Positions 25,578 through 34,687 of a stretch of 64,000 nt of DNA are shown here, piece after piece (position 1 is the first letter of the stretch; the number at the start of each line of letters is the position of its first letter). The position numbers and the translations under genes were made by a program. Below the pieces are notes generated by a model. That model saw nothing but the letters and a program-made list of their open reading frames with translations. It had not been told where the DNA came from and made no database searches. Origin of the DNA: Bacillus sp. RO1 (lineage in GTDB: Bacteria; Bacillota; Bacilli; Bacillales; Bacillaceae_I); contig NZ_JAAZWB010000077.1 in the NCBI RefSeq assembly GCF_012524115.1, positions 1 through 64,000 of the forward strand. The letters are read 5' to 3'.

Positions 25578-27995
25578 TTAGTTCGCAACGATATTCACAA
25601 GTTTCCCTGGAACAGCAATGACTTTGCGGACTGTCTTGCCTTCGATGCTTTCTTTTACCGCGTCATCGGCAAGAGCGATTTCTTCCATTTTTTCGCGGGT
25701 AGCGTCGGAAGGTACGTAAAGTTTAGCTTTAAGCTTACCGTTTACTTGGACCACGATTTCAATTTCATCTTCTACTAGTTTGGACTCATCGAATGTAGGC
25801 CATGCTTCATAAGTGATAGTGCCTTCGTTACCAAGCTTTTCCCATAGTTCTTCTGCAATATGTGGACAGACTGGGGAAAGCAATTTTACGAAGCCTTCTA
25901 CGTAATCTTTAGCAATGGTGTCTGCTTTGTAAGCTTCATTGATGAAGACCATCATTTGTGAGATAGCCGTGTTGAAGCGAAGGCCTTCGTAGTCTTCCGT
26001 TACTTTTTTCACGGTAGCATGGTACGTTTTCTCTAATGTGTCTTCTTCTGTAACTTCCACAACTTTGGAGCTTAATTTGCCGTTTTCTTCAACAAACAAC
26101 CTCCACACACGGTCAAGGAAGCGGCGGGATCCGTCTAGTCCATTGGTGGACCATGCGATGGAAGCTTCAAGTGGTCCCATGAACATTTCGTATAGACGAA
26201 GGGTGTCAGCACCGTGGGATTCCACGATATGATCAGGGTTTACGACGTTCCCTTTGGATTTACTCATTTTTTCGTTATTTTCACCTAGGATCATTCCTTG
26301 GTTGAAAAGCTTTTGGAATGGCTCTTTCGTTGGAACCACACCGATATCGTATAAGAATTTATGCCAGAAGCGAGCGTAAAGTAAGTGAAGTACGGCGTGC
26401 TCTGCTCCACCGATGTAGATGTCTACCGGCAACCATTCTTTTAGTTTTTCAGGATCAGCTAATTTCTCGCTGTTTTTCGGGTCGATATAGCGCAGGTAGT
26501 ACCAGCAGCTTCCGCCCCATTGTGGCATCGTGTTTGTTTCACGGCGACCTTTTTTGCCTGTTTCAGGATCTACGACATTCACCCAGTCCTCAATGGCAGC
26601 AAGCGGGGATTCGCCTGTTCCGGATGGACGGATTTCTGACGTTTTTGGTAAAACAAGTGGAAGCTGGTCTTCCGGTACTGCTGTTGTTGTGCCATCTTCC
26701 CAATGGATGATTGGAATCGGCTCGCCCCAATAGCGTTGGCGACTAAACAACCAGTCACGAAGGCGGTAGGATACTTTCTTTTCGCCTTTTTCGTTAGCAG
26801 CTAACCATTCGATCATGTTGGAAATTGCCTCTTCTTTTCCAAGACCGTTCAAGAAGTCGGAGTTAACGTGCTCTCCGTCACCTGTGTAGGCTTCTTTTGT
26901 AACATCGCCACCTGCCACTACTTCTACGATTGGAAGATCAAACTTTGTCGCGAATTCCCAGTCGCGCTCATCATGTGCGGGTACTGCCATGATTGCGCCA
27001 GTACCGTAGCTCATCAACACATAATCTGCAATCCAAATTGGCAATTTTTCGCCATTAGCTGGATTCACTGCGAATGCACCAGTGAACTCTCCGGATTTTT
27101 CTTTGGAAAGCTCTGTACGTTCAAGGTCGCTCTTGCTTTGAACTTTTGCGATATATGCTTCTACTGCCTCACGTTGTTCATCGGTTGTGATTTTTTTCAC
27201 TAAAGGATGCTCAGGAGCAAGTACTGCGTAAGTTGCACCGAAAAGTGTGTCTGGACGTGTTGTGAAAACGGTGAAATTCTCATCCGTACCGTCGATGCTG
27301 AAATGTACATTCGCTCCTTCCGAACGACCGATCCAGTTGCGTTGCATATCTTTTAAGCTTTCCGGCCAATCTAATTCGTTTAGGTCTTCCAATAGGCGAT
27401 CAGCGTATTCTGTAATTCTAAGGATCCATTGACGCATTGGACGTCGTTCTACCGGATGTCCGCCACGCTCAGATTTCCCGTCAATTACTTCTTCATTTGC
27501 TAAAACTGTACCAAGTGCAGGGCACCAGTTTACCGGAACTTCATCCACATATGCCAAGCCTTTTTCGTATAGCTTCAAGAAAATCCATTGAGTCCACTTA
27601 TAGTACTCGGGATCAGTTGTGTTTACTTCGCGATCCCAGTCATAGGAGAAGCCTAGGGACTTGATTTGTCTGCGGAATGTGTTGATGTTTTGTTCCGTGA
27701 ATTCTGCTGGGTCGTTTCCTGTGTCCAACGCATATTGCTCTGCAGGTAGACCGAATGCGTCCCACCCCATTGGATGAAGGACGTTTTGTCCTTGCATACG
27801 CTTCATGCGGGAAAGGATATCTGTTGCTGTGTAACCTTCTGGATGACCTACGTGCAGACCTGCTCCGGATGGATAAGGGAACATGTCTAGTGCGTAGAAT
27901 TTTTCTTTCCCTTTTTCTTCTTGCGTTTTAAATGTTTTGTTTTCTTCCCAATACTTTTGCCATTTTTGTTCAATGGACTGATGTTGAAATGACAT
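25578..27995 (-). CDS. leuS: Leucyl-tRNA synthetase LeuS
   Basis: This 805-residue class Ia synthetase charges tRNA-Leu. The HIGH-type motif appears as [13 protein letters not shown] near residue 48. The editing (CP1) domain contains [13 protein letters not shown], and the KMSKS motif reads [16 protein letters not shown] near residue 578. The C-terminal anticodon-binding domain ends in [15 protein letters not shown]. The length is typical of bacterial LeuS. GAGGAAG-type sequence lies before the ATG. Expression is controlled by the T-box leader immediately upstream. Confidence 0.97.
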   Translation of the reverse strand: MSFQHQSIEQKWQKYWEENKTFKTQEEKGKEKFYALDMFPYPSGAGLHVGHPEGYTATDILSRMKRMQGQNVLHPMGWDAFGLPAEQYALDTGNDPAEFTEQNINTFRRQIKSLGFSYDWDREVNTTDPEYYKWTQWIFLKLYEKGLAYVDEVPVNWCPALGTVLANEEVIDGKSERGGHPVERRPMRQWILRITEYADRLLEDLNELDWPESLKDMQRNWIGRSEGANVHFSIDGTDENFTVFTTRPDTLFGATYAVLAPEHPLVKKITTDEQREAVEAYIAKVQSKSDLERTELSKEKSGEFTGAFAVNPANGEKLPIWIADYVLMSYGTGAIMAVPAHDERDWEFATKFDLPIVEVVAGGDVTKEAYTGDGEHVNSDFLNGLGKEEAISNMIEWLAANEKGEKKVSYRLRDWLFSRQRYWGEPIPIIHWEDGTTTAVPEDQLPLVLPKTSEIRPSGTGESPLAAIEDWVNVVDPETGKKGRRETNTMPQWGGSCWYYLRYIDPKNSEKLADPEKLKEWLPVDIYIGGAEHAVLHLLYARFWHKFLYDIGVVPTKEPFQKLFNQGMILGENNEKMSKSKGNVVNPDHIVESHGADTLRLYEMFMGPLEASIAWSTNGLDGSRRFLDRVWRLFVEENGKLSSKVVEVTEEDTLEKTYHATVKKVTEDYEGLRFNTAISQMMVFINEAYKADTIAKDYVEGFVKLLSPVCPHIAEELWEKLGNEGTITYEAWPTFDESKLVEDEIEIVVQVNGKLKAKLYVPSDATREKMEEIALADDAVKESIEGKTVRKVIAVPGKLVNIVAN

Positions 27996-28025
27996 CTTTT
28001 CTTCCTCCTGTTAACTCAAATAAAT

Positions 28026-28300
28026 ACAAAAAACCCCTCATCCCAATAAAGGGACGAGAGGTTTGAATATACTTAACCTACCGCGGTACCACCCAGATTA
28101 TTATCACAGTAAAATGATAATCACTCGAATCCTTAACGCGGATGATACGGCGAAATATTACTGCCTTCCATTTAGAAGGGTTCACACTTGCTACTCCAAG
28201 GCGAGTTCATGTCCGATCGTTTGTTGACTTCCACCACCCGTCAACTCTCTATGCTCGTTTCGTCCACTACTGATCCTTTTCAACGTATAAGTTTTTGTTG
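28026..28300 (-). promoter_or_regulatory. T-box leader of leuS (leucine, CUC specifier)
   Basis: Read on the minus strand, this leader contains the T-box core GGTGGTACCGCGG (28081-28093). The stem I apical motif GGGTGGTGGAAG lies upstream. The specifier region GAACTCGCC holds a CTC leucine codon at 28205-28203. A terminator hairpin (AACCTCTCGTCCC with GGGATGAGGGGTT and T-run, 28029-28062) lies just before leuS. Uncharged tRNA-Leu would pair with the specifier and T-box and let transcription continue. Confidence 0.93.
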
Positions 28301-28398
28301 TTAGTTTGTATTGTAATGAATTTAGTAAAAAACTGCAAGGGGTATTTTCACTAATCATTATGAACGTTTTCCAGAAAAGTATTCAATGGTACAGCCGC

Positions 28399-28542
28399 TT
28401 AGCAGCAAGATTCCTTTTCCTTCTGACTTTCGCTGCAGCAACCCCCTGCTTCAACCTCATCACAACATGACTGATTTTCTTTTACCTCTATAATTTCTAC
28501 ACCACAACAGCCTACTTCTCTTTTCTTTAAAAATGAAAACAT
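28399..28542 (-). CDS. 47-residue cysteine-rich small protein
   Basis: The product is 47 residues with four Cys-Cys pairs: GCCG near residue 12, SCCD near 26, GCCS near 35 and a terminal CC. The start is MFSFLKKREV. Perfect AGGAGGAAAGG lies before the ATG. The paired cysteines suggest thiol metal binding. It follows the 60-residue gene on the same strand by about 50 nt and probably shares its promoter. No exact family is recognised. Confidence 0.7.
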   Translation of the reverse strand: MFSFLKKREVGCCGVEIIEVKENQSCCDEVEAGGCCSESQKEKESCC

Positions 28543-28595
28543 AACCTTTCCTCCTATGTTAATACATCAATTTATTTTGATTAATAGTCCAAAAT

Positions 28596-28778
28596 CTAGT
28601 TTTGTGCACAGCATTGTTGACTCTGATTGTTTCTGGCAACTTGGGCATACAGGTTTTGCAGATAGCGAATGATGTTTATTCTTCTGCCTTTTGAAGCTAT
28701 TGCCAATCGGTTGTCATGTTGTAAGCTTGCTAATCTCTGTTCGTTCAATTTAGTAAGTGTATACGGATGTAAATTCAT
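28596..28778 (-). CDS. 60-residue small protein
   Basis: The product is 60 residues, basic, with a predicted helical core (YTLTKLNEQRLASLQHDNRLAIASKGRRINIIRYLQNLYAQVARN) and a C-terminal CC pair. AAGGAGGAG lies about 6 nt before the ATG. It is the first gene after a strong promoter flanked by two palindromes and is followed by the Cys-rich gene. The family is not recognised. Confidence 0.65.
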   Translation of the reverse strand: MNLHPYTLTKLNEQRLASLQHDNRLAIASKGRRINIIRYLQNLYAQVARNNQSQQCCAQN

Positions 28779-28793
28779 ATTTTCTCCTCCTTA

Positions 28794-28876
28794 AATCAAT
28801 TTTAATTGATTAATTAATTTCATTATATGTTCGGAGGAAAAAATATGCAACAATTTAAATCAAAAAAAATTGATTT
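28794..28876 (-). promoter_or_regulatory. SigA-type promoter flanked by two palindromic operators
   Basis: On the minus strand TTGCAT (28850-28845) and TATAAT (28827-28822) are 17 bp apart, close to ideal for SigA. A palindrome AAATCAA-N6-TTGATTT lies just upstream of the -35 (28857-28876). A second, AATCAATT-N2-AATTGATT, lies between the start point and the ribosome site (28794-28811). Both share ATCAA...TTGAT half-sites, as in ArsR-type operators, so a repressor may bind both. The repressor is not in the window. Confidence 0.7.
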
Positions 28877-28903
28877 ATCGTTCGACATTTTTCTTCCATA
28901 GAA

Positions 28904-28950
28904 CAAAAAACCCCAGGCCCCCTCAACGCTAGAGGAGAGAGACCTGAGAC
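28904..28950 (-). terminator. Terminator after the 3-hydroxybutyrate dehydrogenase gene
   Basis: On the minus strand a GC-rich hairpin (CAGGTC with GGCCTG arms) is followed by six T residues. Confidence 0.7.
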
Positions 28951-28966
28951 TTAGCTTAACAAAGAA

Positions 28967-29743
28967 CTATTGCACCGTATAGCCACCATCTATAACCACT
29001 GCCTGCCCGGTAACGCCTCCAGCCGCATCACTGCTTAAGAACATTGCATAATCGGCTATTTCTTTTACATCTAGCAGTCTCCGCTGCGGAACCAATGGGT
29101 AGATGATTTCTTCCAATACTTTTTCCAGAGGGACCTTTCTTGTTTCTGCAAGATCCTTCAACTGACCTCGGACAAGCGGTGTATCGACATAGCCTGGACA
29201 CAGTGCATTGACGGTAATTCCATCTGCTGCTCCCTCTAATGCGGAAACCTTTGTCAGACCAATCACTCCATGTTTCGCACTGTTATATGCCGCTTTCCCG
29301 GCAAATCCAACCAAACCATTAATGGAGGCCATATTCAATATCCTTCCGAATCCTTGAGCTTTCATTACAGGAAAAGCATGCTTCGTCGCGACAAATGGTG
29401 CGACGAGCATCACGCGAGTAAGGAGCTCAAACTTTTCAGTCGGGAAGTCTTCCAACATAGAAACATATTGAAGTCCCGCATTATTAATCAATACATCCAA
29501 CCGTCCGAATTCAGAAACCGTTGTATCAATTACGGATTTTAGCTCTTCTTCAGACGTTACGTCGCAACGCAACCCTCTAGCTGTCAATCCAAGGCGATTT
29601 AATCCTTCTCCCGCCTCCACAACATTCTCTTCATGCAAATCCGTCAGCACGACCTTTGCACCAGCTTCGGCAAATTGTTTTCCTATTTCGTACCCTATTC
29701 CTTGGGCTGCTCCCGTAATGAGAACAACTTTATCTTTAACCAC
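28967..29743 (-). CDS. 3-hydroxybutyrate dehydrogenase-like SDR
   Basis: This 258-residue short-chain dehydrogenase would oxidise 3-hydroxybutyrate to acetoacetate with NAD. The cofactor motif is VLITGAAQGIGYEIG. The LINNAGLQYVS segment, the active-site pair Tyr-Lys in AAYNSAKHG, and NALCPGYVDTPLV are typical of the HBDH branch. The start is GTG with AAAGGAG upstream. It lies 29 nt downstream of the GntP permease gene and is almost certainly co-transcribed with it. Substrate is inferred from family and neighbour, comparable with yxjF/yxjC in B. subtilis. Confidence 0.86.
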   Translation of the reverse strand: MVKDKVVLITGAAQGIGYEIGKQFAEAGAKVVLTDLHEENVVEAGEGLNRLGLTARGLRCDVTSEEELKSVIDTTVSEFGRLDVLINNAGLQYVSMLEDFPTEKFELLTRVMLVAPFVATKHAFPVMKAQGFGRILNMASINGLVGFAGKAAYNSAKHGVIGLTKVSALEGAADGITVNALCPGYVDTPLVRGQLKDLAETRKVPLEKVLEEIIYPLVPQRRLLDVKEIADYAMFLSSDAAGGVTGQAVVIDGGYTVQ

Positions 29744-29772
29744 TGCTCCAAACTCCTTTCAGGAAAAAATTA

Positions 29773-31095
29773 TTAGATTCCTAGTCCCATAGAGAACAAT
29801 GCGATAGCAATAGCCAATCCAATCAATGGGACGATAACAGTCAAAGCTGCGACAGGTCCATATGCTGCCTGATGTGTCTCACCACAGATTGCTCGGACGG
29901 TAGTTACAACATAACCGTTATGTGGCAAGGAATCCAGTGCACCGGAAGAAATCGCGACTGTACGATGAAGTGCCTCAGGATTGACGCCCATGTCCATATA
30001 ATGTGGGGCAATTAATGGTAAGGCAATTACCTGGCCGCCAGAAGCCGATCCAGTCATACCTGCGATAACGCTGACTGCAATTGCTGCACCAATTAGCGGG
30101 CTCCCCGGGATGTTGGTCATTGCCTCAACGACCGTACCAAACGCAGGTACCGCTTTGGCAACTCCGCCAAAACCTACTACTGCAGCCGTGTTACCAATAG
30201 CAATCAAAGCACCCATTGTACCCTCTGAGATTGCATTCCAAAAATCCTTAAAGTATTTTCTGCCAAGTACATAAGTTGTGATGATACCGCCTAGTAAAGC
30301 AATGATTAATGCAGATTGTTTCAAACTATCATGGAAAATGAAAGAGATAATTAAAACTACTGCTAATGGGATAAAGCTTAATAATGGGTTAGGAAGTGGC
30401 CTATTTGCATCTATAGTAGGATCAGTATCTCTAGAGATAAATGTCTCTCCTCGACCAACTGCTTTGGTGATCATTCGTTTCAACCACCAATACCCAAAAA
30501 TCATCATGAACACCGCAACAAGCGCACTTACTTCCCATCCTGCATAAGGAGTTGTATCCAAGTATGGAATAGGAATCCAGTTCTGGATCTCTGGAGAACC
30601 TGCAGAAGTCATCGTAAATGTTACAGATCCAAATGCCAATGCGGCCGGAATGAACCGACGGGGCAGGTTAGCCTGTTTGAATAAGCTGATTGCCATTGGA
30701 TACACGGAGAATGCAACAACGAACAAGCTTACTCCTCCGTAAGTTAAAATGGCACATGCAGCAACAATAGCCAGAACAGCAAATTTCATGCCCAGTTTAT
30801 CGACAACCAATCTCGATACCGAATCTGCCGCTCCGCTATCCTCCATTACTTTTCCGAAAATGGCACCAAGCAAGAACATTAGGTACCAAGCAGTCACAAA
30901 GGACGAGAAGCCTCCCATATAACTACTCACAAAGTTTACTTCCCCTTCACCTACTAGTTGTGGAAATAACGGCATTCCACTTAAGAGAGCGACAAATAAT
31001 GCTGACAGAGGACCTACTACAAGAAGGTTCATCCCCCTCATCGTTAAAAAAATTAATAATGCCAAACCACCGATAAGACCAATCATGCTCCACAT
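29773..31095 (-). CDS. GntP-family permease
   Basis: The product is 440 residues with about 12 hydrophobic segments and the GntP pattern: IGLIGGLALLIFLTMRG at the start, and SASGGQVIALPLIAPHYMDMG, SSGALDSLPHNGYVVTT near the C-terminal third. GntP carriers import gluconate or related hydroxy acids. The linked dehydrogenase suggests 3-hydroxybutyrate or a similar acid here. The gene is preceded by a sigma-54 promoter and a cre site. AGGGGGAAAG lies before the ATG. Confidence 0.88.
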   Translation of the reverse strand: MWSMIGLIGGLALLIFLTMRGMNLLVVGPLSALFVALLSGMPLFPQLVGEGEVNFVSSYMGGFSSFVTAWYLMFLLGAIFGKVMEDSGAADSVSRLVVDKLGMKFAVLAIVAACAILTYGGVSLFVVAFSVYPMAISLFKQANLPRRFIPAALAFGSVTFTMTSAGSPEIQNWIPIPYLDTTPYAGWEVSALVAVFMMIFGYWWLKRMITKAVGRGETFISRDTDPTIDANRPLPNPLLSFIPLAVVLIISFIFHDSLKQSALIIALLGGIITTYVLGRKYFKDFWNAISEGTMGALIAIGNTAAVVGFGGVAKAVPAFGTVVEAMTNIPGSPLIGAAIAVSVIAGMTGSASGGQVIALPLIAPHYMDMGVNPEALHRTVAISSGALDSLPHNGYVVTTVRAICGETHQAAYGPVAALTVIVPLIGLAIAIALFSMGLGI

Positions 31096-31121
31096 TTTTC
31101 TTTCCCCCTTTTTCTCCTTTT

Positions 31122-31135
31122 GGTAAACGCTTACA
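31122..31135. promoter_or_regulatory. Putative cre site (CcpA)
   Basis: On the minus strand TGTAAGCGTTTACC matches the cre consensus TGWAARCGYTWNCW at 13 of 14 positions. It lies between the sigma-54 promoter and the GntP start codon, so CcpA could act as a roadblock. Confidence 0.75.
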
Positions 31136-31183
31136 AAATAACGTAAACTTTTTACCTATTATTTTTCTTTCCGTATTTATCAA

Positions 31184-31200
31184 TGCAAAAAGCGTGCCAA
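31184..31200 (-). promoter_or_regulatory. Sigma-54 promoter of the GntP/dehydrogenase unit
   Basis: On the minus strand TTGGCACG, four bases, then TTGCA matches the -24/-12 consensus TGGCACG-N4-TTGCW perfectly. The expected start point is about 75-80 nt upstream of the GntP start codon. An enhancer-binding protein is encoded just upstream. Confidence 0.9.
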
Positions 31201-31242
31201 CTAAACAGTTTAATTGTTTCAATATTTCGAACAAAAAGTTTT

Positions 31243-31324
31243 TCCGGAAATCTGGACAAAAACAGACGAACTGCCATAAAACAAAGGAGTCCAGATATCC
31301 GGAACACTTTCCGGAAACCTGGAC
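31243..31324. promoter_or_regulatory. Three palindromic upstream activator sites
   Basis: TCCGGAAATCTGGAC (31243-31257), GTCCAGATATCCGGA (31289-31303) and TCCGGAAACCTGGAC (31310-31324) are copies of one near-palindrome, consensus TCCGGATATCTGGA. They lie 45-140 bp upstream of the sigma-54 promoter, just past the regulator stop codon. They fit enhancer sites for that regulator. Confidence 0.8.
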
Positions 31325-31347
31325 TATTAAATCAAAAATTCTAATGG

Positions 31348-32718
31348 TTATTTTATCCCATATTTCTTTAATTTTTCATAGAGGCTTGATTTACTAATAC
31401 CAAGTTGTTTGGCTGTTATCAACTTGTCATGTTGGAACTTTTCTAATGTTTGAAGGATAGCCTGCCTCTCCGCATCCTCTAACGTTTCTTTTAACGGTTT
31501 GGAACCAATTGGTATGGAATAAGAATCTCTTAAGTAATCAGGAAGTGCTTCCAATGTCAGTTTTTGACCTGTGGATAAATGTACAGCAGCTTGAATAACA
31601 TTTTCAAGTTCCCTTATATTACCAGGCCACCGATAACGCAACAATGCATCAAGGGCTTCCTCAGTAACAGATGTCACCCTTCTACCTGTACGTTTACAAA
31701 TTTTCTGAATAAAATGCTCAACAAGCAACGGTATATCTTCTGTTCTCTCTCTTAGTGAAGGGATCTGAAAAGGAATAACATGAATACGATAATACAGATC
31801 CTCTCGGAACCGCTTTTCTTCCATCATCTTTTCTAGCGGTCGGTTAGTAGCTGCAATCACACGCACATTCACTTGTATCGGCTTTACAGCACCCACCGGC
31901 TCCACTTCTCCTTCCTGCAAGGCACGCAAAAGCTTGATTTGCATAGGCAAGGACATATCCCCAATCTCATCCAGAAACAGCGTACCACCATCAGCAAGCA
32001 TAAATTTCCCCTTTTTACCGCCTTTTTTTGCTCCTGTAAAAGCTCCTTCTTCATATCCAAACAATTCGGATTCCAGAAGATGCTCTGGGATCGCCGCACA
32101 ATTCAGTTTGATAAAAGGCAGTTGACTTCGGTTGCTTAGCTGATGGATGCTATGCGCAAACAGCTCCTTTCCAGTTCCGCTTTCTCCCCTAATGAGGATG
32201 GATACGTCACTTGCAGCAATCTGCTTTACCTTCTCTTTTAACAGTTTGATAAGCTTGGAGTTTCCAATAATATCCTCCAACGTGTACTTCACACCTGTTT
32301 GTTGCTCGTATTCTTGTAAATAGTTTCTGATTCTCCCAAGCATGCTTTTCACATGACTATTCATTTTGTCCCATTCACTAGTATCCCTGAAAATTACTGT
32401 CCCGTAAGCACCAATTACTTCTCTGTTCTTATTAAAAATAGGCACACGATTGGCTATCATGTAGTTTCCTCTTATATATTGAAGGTCGGCAAGCTCTTCC
32501 TTTCCCGTCTTGACCACTTCATGCATCCGGGTGTTTTCTATGACTTGGGTTACGTGTCTGCCTATTACACCTTTGTTGTCTACCCCGATAAAATCACAAT
32601 AACTATCATTCATGTAGATGATTTTGCCTTCATGATTGACCACGACAATCCATTCAAAAGCGTTGGCAATTATGGTATCCATCATTTCATCTGTAAGTAA
32701 GCTTTCTTTTACTCCCAT
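31348..32718 (-). CDS. PAS-containing sigma-54 enhancer-binding protein
   Basis: The product is 456 residues. The N-terminal PAS-type sensor is about residues 10-115 (FEWIVVVNHEGKIIYMNDSYCDFIG). The AAA+ domain follows, with Walker A GESGTGKE at 178-185, the sigma-54 contact loop GAFTGA at 225-230 and Walker B GGTLFLDEIG at 244-253. A Fis-type helix-turn-helix ends the protein (KLITAKQLGISKSSLYEKLKKYGI). It should activate the downstream sigma-54 promoter through the three palindromes. The ligand is unknown. GGAGGGG lies before the ATG. It is on the same strand as its target genes. Confidence 0.92.
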   Translation of the reverse strand: MGVKESLLTDEMMDTIIANAFEWIVVVNHEGKIIYMNDSYCDFIGVDNKGVIGRHVTQVIENTRMHEVVKTGKEELADLQYIRGNYMIANRVPIFNKNREVIGAYGTVIFRDTSEWDKMNSHVKSMLGRIRNYLQEYEQQTGVKYTLEDIIGNSKLIKLLKEKVKQIAASDVSILIRGESGTGKELFAHSIHQLSNRSQLPFIKLNCAAIPEHLLESELFGYEEGAFTGAKKGGKKGKFMLADGGTLFLDEIGDMSLPMQIKLLRALQEGEVEPVGAVKPIQVNVRVIAATNRPLEKMMEEKRFREDLYYRIHVIPFQIPSLRERTEDIPLLVEHFIQKICKRTGRRVTSVTEEALDALLRYRWPGNIRELENVIQAAVHLSTGQKLTLEALPDYLRDSYSIPIGSKPLKETLEDAERQAILQTLEKFQHDKLITAKQLGISKSSLYEKLKKYGIK

Positions 32719-32853
32719 CTATACCCCTCCTGCTTATCTGAGATAAATATATCACAAAAGTCTAATAATGATGAGAACGTTTTCATAAATACATATTTTG
32801 CAAGTTTGATACAATAGTAAGTAATGATTGTTTTTGAATGTGAGGTATCTATT

Positions 32854-34620
32854 ATGCCAGATTGGTCTTATCACGGAATTTTCAAGCCGATACTAATGAA
32901 GCTGCCTCCTGTTGTTTCAAGGGAGTTTATTCATCGCGGCATGAATACTATCGCTTCTATTCCTTTTGGGGTAGGGGAAAATATCATTAACTTTCTTGGG
33001 AGAGAAGAATGCTCTCCTTACCTTCAAACCGAACAGATGGATGTTCTTTTCCGAAACCCTGTAGGCCTGTCAGGAAAATTGGACCCTAACCTTAGCGGAA
33101 CTCGCGCATTTTCCAACCTTGGATTTGGATTTATCGAAGTAGGTCCGGTGACGTGGGAACCCATTCATAGCAGTGAGACTCCAATTGTGCGAGAAGATAC
33201 AGCAACTATCCATTTTCCAAAAGAGACGATTGGATTCAAAAAAGCTTTAGAAAAAATAGAAAACACTCCTGTAAAGCAACCACTCTTCGTTCGGTTACTA
33301 GGTACAAAAGATGAACTCGAAACAATGGCAAAAGGGTTTGAGCACCTGGTAGCTGGATTTATTCTAGAATCATCTGATGTTAAAAGTTTAGGACTTAAGA
33401 ATAAGCCCTTTCTACTATCTATAGAGAAAGTCGGATCACTTCCTGTATCTGACCTTGCTCATTTTTCTGGTTTTCTTGTGGAAGAAACGAATGGAAAGAA
33501 AAATCTCCTGAAAGAAATACAACTTCTGAGAAAGATGGGATTGGAGAAAACTATCATTAGTTCAGGAGGTATAAATACTCCAGCTGATGCTCTTGAACTG
33601 AAGGATGCTGGAGCTGACCTGCTACTTTTAAAAGAAGGGTATGTATTTTCTGGACCGGGACTAACAAAGCGGATCAATGAGGCATTATTGGACAGAAAAG
33701 AAGTGACTCCCCACATACAAGAAGGGTGGTTTGCTTATTGGCTGTTTGGAATGTTTGTATTTCTTGGAGGAATTTTAGCTCTCCTTTTCAGTATCACTTC
33801 AATCATTTTACCTTATGACGAGCATTTCCTTGGCGTGAAAAAAGAGGAAATCTGGTTGTTTAATGAACGAATCATGTTATTCATGGCACATGACCGGATG
33901 ACGCTTGCAGGAACGATGATTTCGGGTGGAATTGTATATATGCAGCTGGCAAGGTACGGAGTCAAAAGAGGGTTAAAGTGGGCTAAGCAGGCTATTGATA
34001 TTGCTGCCATATTAGGCTTTCTCGGTATCTTTGCTTTCATTGGTTATGGATATTTTGACTGGTTGCATCTATTATTCTGGTTGGTTTTGTTGCCTGTTTA
34101 CCTTTATGGATGTTGGAAAACCAAACGTATTTCTGGGACGCCAGCCTCTCCTAACCTTCATAATGATTATGCCTGGAAGCTTGGAATTTATGGGCAATTA
34201 GCCTTTGTCCTACTAGGGTTTTCTTTTGTTCTTGGAGGAATTATTATCTCTTATATTGGCGTTTCAATTGTTTTCGTTTCTACAGACATCCAATATATTT
34301 GTATGCCACCTGAGATGCTTGAGAGTTTCAACCAAAACTTAATACCCGTATTAGCTCATGATCGCGCAGGTTTTGGGAGTGCTCTTTTAAGTGTCGGCTT
34401 ATTGGTATTGACTCTTTCTCTTTGGGGCTTCCAACAGGGGAACCGATGGGTATGGTGGACTTTTTTTATTGGAGGGCTACCAGCTTTCAATGCGGGAATC
34501 TATATTCATTTTGCTATCGGCTATACAACATTCATTCACTTGGTTCCTGCCTATATCGCTTTAGGGTTGTATATAGCGGGATTAGTATTGGCATATAATT
34601 ATTTACACAAAAAGAAATAA
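32854..34620 (+). CDS. DHODH-like domain fused to a duplicated membrane domain
   Basis: The product is about 588 residues. The N-terminal half (to about residue 285) resembles class 2 dihydroorotate dehydrogenase. It keeps FRNPVGLSGKLDPNL, FGFIEVGPVTWEP and the FMN-phosphate segment ISSGGINTPADALELKDAGADLLLLKEGYVFSGPGL. The usual NxSSPNT catalytic loop is not seen. From about residue 295 there are roughly eight hydrophobic helices, in two similar halves each with an AHDR motif (345-348 and 501-504). ATG at 32854 is used because GAGGT lies upstream. The reaction is unknown; a flavin membrane protein is an inference. Confidence 0.8.
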   Translation: MPDWSYHGIFKPILMKLPPVVSREFIHRGMNTIASIPFGVGENIINFLGREECSPYLQTEQMDVLFRNPVGLSGKLDPNLSGTRAFSNLGFGFIEVGPVTWEPIHSSETPIVREDTATIHFPKETIGFKKALEKIENTPVKQPLFVRLLGTKDELETMAKGFEHLVAGFILESSDVKSLGLKNKPFLLSIEKVGSLPVSDLAHFSGFLVEETNGKKNLLKEIQLLRKMGLEKTIISSGGINTPADALELKDAGADLLLLKEGYVFSGPGLTKRINEALLDRKEVTPHIQEGWFAYWLFGMFVFLGGILALLFSITSIILPYDEHFLGVKKEEIWLFNERIMLFMAHDRMTLAGTMISGGIVYMQLARYGVKRGLKWAKQAIDIAAILGFLGIFAFIGYGYFDWLHLLFWLVLLPVYLYGCWKTKRISGTPASPNLHNDYAWKLGIYGQLAFVLLGFSFVLGGIIISYIGVSIVFVSTDIQYICMPPEMLESFNQNLIPVLAHDRAGFGSALLSVGLLVLTLSLWGFQQGNRWVWWTFFIGGLPAFNAGIYIHFAIGYTTFIHLVPAYIALGLYIAGLVLAYNYLHKKK

Positions 34621-34640
34621 GTCATACAAGTGAATCCTCA

Positions 34641-34682
34641 CATTGCCGATGGAGTAAAAAACACTTCATCGGCTTTATTTTA
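34641..34682 (+). terminator. Terminator after the DHODH-like fusion gene
   Basis: GCCGATGGAGT pairs with ACTTCATCGGC and a T-rich tract follows. It may also serve the convergent VOC gene. Confidence 0.75.
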
Positions 34683-34687
34683 CTTGG

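Noticed and set aside
26318-27664. Several plus-strand frames within leuS
   Set aside because: They are shadows of a fully supported synthetase gene, with no ribosome site.
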